From Caballeronia mineralivorans PML1(12) (GTDB lineage: Bacteria > Pseudomonadota > Gammaproteobacteria > Burkholderiales > Burkholderiaceae): a stretch of DNA of 64,000 bases. Where the stretch lies: the NCBI RefSeq assembly GCF_001028175.1, contig NZ_AEJF01000152.1, positions 32,928 to 96,927 on the forward strand, given 5' to 3'. Positions 61,725 to 64,000 of this stretch are shown here, in pieces. The notes under the pieces were generated by a model. It saw nothing but the letters and a program-made list of their open reading frames with translations, was not told where the DNA came from and did no database searches. Position 1 is the stretch's first letter, and each line of letters starts with the position of its first letter. A program made the position numbers and the translations under genes.

Positions 61725-64000
61725 ATGAAAAAAGTGCTGGATATCGGCATTTGCAGCGCCGTTCTTGTTTCGGAGGCGCTGTCTGGAACGGCCAATGCAG
61801 CATGCAGTTCGACTGCGCCAACGACAGGAACAAACGTCGTTTGCACGGGTACAGGCATTCTTCCGGTTGCGGCGGTGGCCGGTTCGAGCGCGGTCAACAT
61901 CGGAATCGATTCCACGGTCGCCGCCACCCTGTCCCGCGCGAGCGCGCCGGTTGCATTCAGCGTCACGCGCGCGAGCACCATCGCGAATAGCGGCAGTTTG
62001 GCGTTCACCGGCGGTGGCGGGTCCGGGACCAACCGCGGCGCCGTCGTGCTCGGCACGGGCGATACAAACCAGCTGACGAATACATCGACGGGAAAAATCA
62101 CCACAACCGGCGCCTACAACGACGGTTTGGCCGCCAACGGCAGCGGCAACACCCTGGTCAATAACGGCACAATCGCCACATCCGGGCCAAACGCCTACGG
62201 CATGTCGGCGGCCTGGGGGCAGACAAATGTAGGGCAGTCGAACAATACGCTGACGAATACCGGCTCCGTTTCCACGTCGGGAAGCAACGCCCGCGCGGCG
62301 TCGATCATTGGCGGCAACGGGACGATCAACAACAGCGGGAGTTTATCGACGTCAGGGGCGAGCAGCCCCACGGCCTACCTGCAGGGCAACAACGACACGC
62401 TGATCAACACCGGCACCATCACCGCAACCGGCACGGATTCGGACGCGGTCTTCTCGAATACCGTGGGCTCCAGCTTTACGGCGACTATCGAAAATCGTGC
62501 CGGAGGCCAAATTTTCAGTCAAAACGCGGCGGCGGTCAGAACCCTGAACGGCGCCAGCACGATCGTCAACGCAGGCCTTTTGCAATCGGGCGGCACCACG
62601 ACCGTTTCCATGGGCAACGGCACCAACACGTTGATTCTTCAGACGGGCTCGCAAATCATCGGGGCCGCTGACGGCGGTGGCGGCCCGGGCTTAAGTACGG
62701 TGATTCTCCAGGGAACCGGTACTGCATCGAATCCATTCACCCGATTCAAGACTTTGCGCATGTCCGGCGATGCCTGGACGTTCAGCGGCACAGGCGACTT
62801 CAATCTCGCGGAAGTACAGACCGGCACGCTGAACCTGACCGGCTTGTTCGCGTCAACGACAGCCGCCTTGGTCGATGCCGCCGGCACACTTCAGGCGACC
62901 GCGCAAAACATGCCGTCCACGGTCACCGATAACGGGCTGGTACGGTTTGCGCAATCCACCGATGGCAGCTACACCGGCACCCTTTCAGGCACCGGCGCGG
63001 TCGAGAAAGACGGCGCCGGCACGCTCACGCTTGCCCCGGCTGCCACTGGCGGCAATACCTATTCCGGCGGAACGACGGTCAAAGCGGGTACGTTGGCTAT
63101 CGGAGCCGATAGCGCGCTCGGTGCTCCGACGGGCGGCCTCACGCTCGATGGCGGCACCCTCAGCCTCAACAACGCGCTGGATCTGGCGGCGACGCGCCCC
63201 ATTGTGCTTGGGGTGGCGGGCGGATCTATCGATACACAAACCTTCGATACAACCGTGGCGCAAGGCATCTCAGGCGCGGGCTCGCTGACCAAGCTCGGCA
63301 CCGGGCAACTGCTGCTGCAGGCGCCTACGACCTTCACCGGCGGGACGACGATCAGCGCGGGCACGCTCGTGGTTGGTGATATATCGCATTTCAGCGCGAC
63401 GCTCGGCGGCGGCGGCCCCGTTTCGGTGGCGGCCGGAGCGAATCTTGGCGGATACGGAAGCGTAATCGGCGATGTGACGAACAACGGCACTATTTTTGCG
63501 GCTAACGCGCTTCCGGGCTTTGCATCGTCGGCATCTGGGACATTCAACGTGCAGGGCCAGCTCACCAATAACGGACTCGCCCAGATCGCCGGGACGGGCG
63601 TGGGCAATCGACTTGTGATCGCGGGGAATTACGTCGGGCAGAACGCCAGGATCGCGCTCAATACAGTTGTCGGCGCTGATAATTCCGCGTCTGACCGGCT
63701 CGTTATCAGCGGTGGCAATGCCAGTGGGTCCAGCACGTTGCTGGTGACGAACGTCGGTGGCACGGGGGCTGCGACCGTCGCCGATGGCATACAGGTGGTG
63801 CAAGCCACAAATGGCGCGACCAGCGCCGTTGGCTCGTTTTCGCTCCCTGCGTCCGTCAAGGCGGGGGCGTATTCGTACTATCTCGCCAAAGGCGGCGTGA
63901 CTGCCGGGACGAGCGAAAGCTGGTATCTGCGGAATACCGTGGCTGCGGCGCCCGCGGTCGCGCCGGCACAACCCAGCACTCCGGCAGGTCCGACGACGCC
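61725..64000 (+). CDS. Autotransporter with repetitive passenger domain (cut by window edge)
   Basis: ATG at 61725 opens a frame with no stop to the end (about 758 codons). A signal-like N-terminus (MKKVLDIGICSAVLVSEALS, then GTANAA) is followed by a Gly/Thr/Ser/Asn-rich beta-helix passenger with recurring NNSGxxxTSG and LxLAPAATGGNTYSGGTTV repeats. YSGGTTVKAGTL and FTGGTTISAGTLVVGD are autotransporter PATR repeats. The C-terminal barrel should lie beyond the window. An outer-surface or secreted protein, possibly adhesin-like. Confidence 0.85.
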   Translation, partial: MKKVLDIGICSAVLVSEALSGTANAACSSTAPTTGTNVVCTGTGILPVAAVAGSSAVNIGIDSTVAATLSRASAPVAFSVTRASTIANSGSLAFTGGGGSGTNRGAVVLGTGDTNQLTNTSTGKITTTGAYNDGLAANGSGNTLVNNGTIATSGPNAYGMSAAWGQTNVGQSNNTLTNTGSVSTSGSNARAASIIGGNGTINNSGSLSTSGASSPTAYLQGNNDTLINTGTITATGTDSDAVFSNTVGSSFTATIENRAGGQIFSQNAAAVRTLNGASTIVNAGLLQSGGTTTVSMGNGTNTLILQTGSQIIGAADGGGGPGLSTVILQGTGTASNPFTRFKTLRMSGDAWTFSGTGDFNLAEVQTGTLNLTGLFASTTAALVDAAGTLQATAQNMPSTVTDNGLVRFAQSTDGSYTGTLSGTGAVEKDGAGTLTLAPAATGGNTYSGGTTVKAGTLAIGADSALGAPTGGLTLDGGTLSLNNALDLAATRPIVLGVAGGSIDTQTFDTTVAQGISGAGSLTKLGTGQLLLQAPTTFTGGTTISAGTLVVGDISHFSATLGGGGPVSVAAGANLGGYGSVIGDVTNNGTIFAANALPGFASSASGTFNVQGQLTNNGLAQIAGTGVGNRLVIAGNYVGQNARIALNTVVGADNSASDRLVISGGNASGSSTLLVTNVGGTGAATVADGIQVVQATNGATSAVGSFSLPASVKAGAYSYYLAKGGVTAGTSESWYLRNTVAAAPAVAPAQPSTPAGPTT

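Overview
The window looks like a piece of a beta-proteobacterial genome of the Burkholderiaceae, most likely Paraburkholderia or Caballeronia. The grounds are the GC-rich coding sequence with strong codon bias, a DUF4148 secreted peptide, an H-NS homologue with a lysine/alanine tail, many LysR regulators with divergent target operons, and a dense catabolic and ABC-transport content. No rRNA, tRNA, CRISPR array or intact insertion sequence was seen.

Layout. (1) 1-6.9 kb: a dipeptide/glutathione-type ABC importer followed by the start of a gamma-glutamyltransferase, divergent from a LysR gene. (2) 7.1-7.5 kb: a DUF4148 peptide with a perfect hairpin terminator. (3) 7.6-14.3 kb: a LysR-flanked oxygenase set made of an iron-sulfur reductase, Rieske alpha and beta subunits, two small proteins, an amidase and an SDR. 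This composition matches the indole-3-acetate (iac) pathway type. (4) 14.4-35 kb: a large catabolic supercluster with a porin, a peptide-type ABC importer, a CoA ligase, a thiolase-like/DUF35 pair, a GntR regulator, an FAD-linked oxidase, two aldolases, EthD and SRPBCC proteins, an acyl-CoA-dehydrogenase-type hydroxylase with its flavin reductase, and another LysR. Five copies of a palindrome centred on CTGAATTCAG lie before the transcription units of this supercluster. Three of them sit in near-identical sigma70-like promoters, which suggests one GntR-controlled regulon of about 15 genes. (5) 35.2-42.7 kb: a small-RNA candidate, a tiny membrane peptide and a sugar/sugar-acid module (mutarotase, enolase-superfamily dehydratase, ABC importer, IclR regulator, cupin). 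(6) 43-46.9 kb: two DedA-type membrane fusion proteins and a DnaJ-domain protein. (7) 47-51.5 kb: two proteins with histone-H1-like tails, several small secreted proteins (some histidine-rich) and an EamA transporter with a histidine-rich tail. (8) 51.7-58.5 kb: a CusCBA-F copper/silver efflux operon. (9) 58.5-59.5 kb: broken gene fragments. (10) 59.6-64 kb: a surface-antigen-like protein, aquaporin, cold-shock protein and the first 2.3 kb of an autotransporter that runs off the window.

How the parts may work together. Regions 3 and 4 together hold family-level counterparts of nearly every iac enzyme (A, C, D, E, F, G, H and two small proteins), split over two loci about 17 kb apart. Between them lie a dedicated porin and ABC importer, CoA activation, a possible retro-aldol cleavage by the thiolase-like/DUF35 pair, and two aldolases. 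I infer a complete uptake and degradation route for an aromatic or N-heterocyclic acid or amide. The substrate cannot be named from sequence alone.
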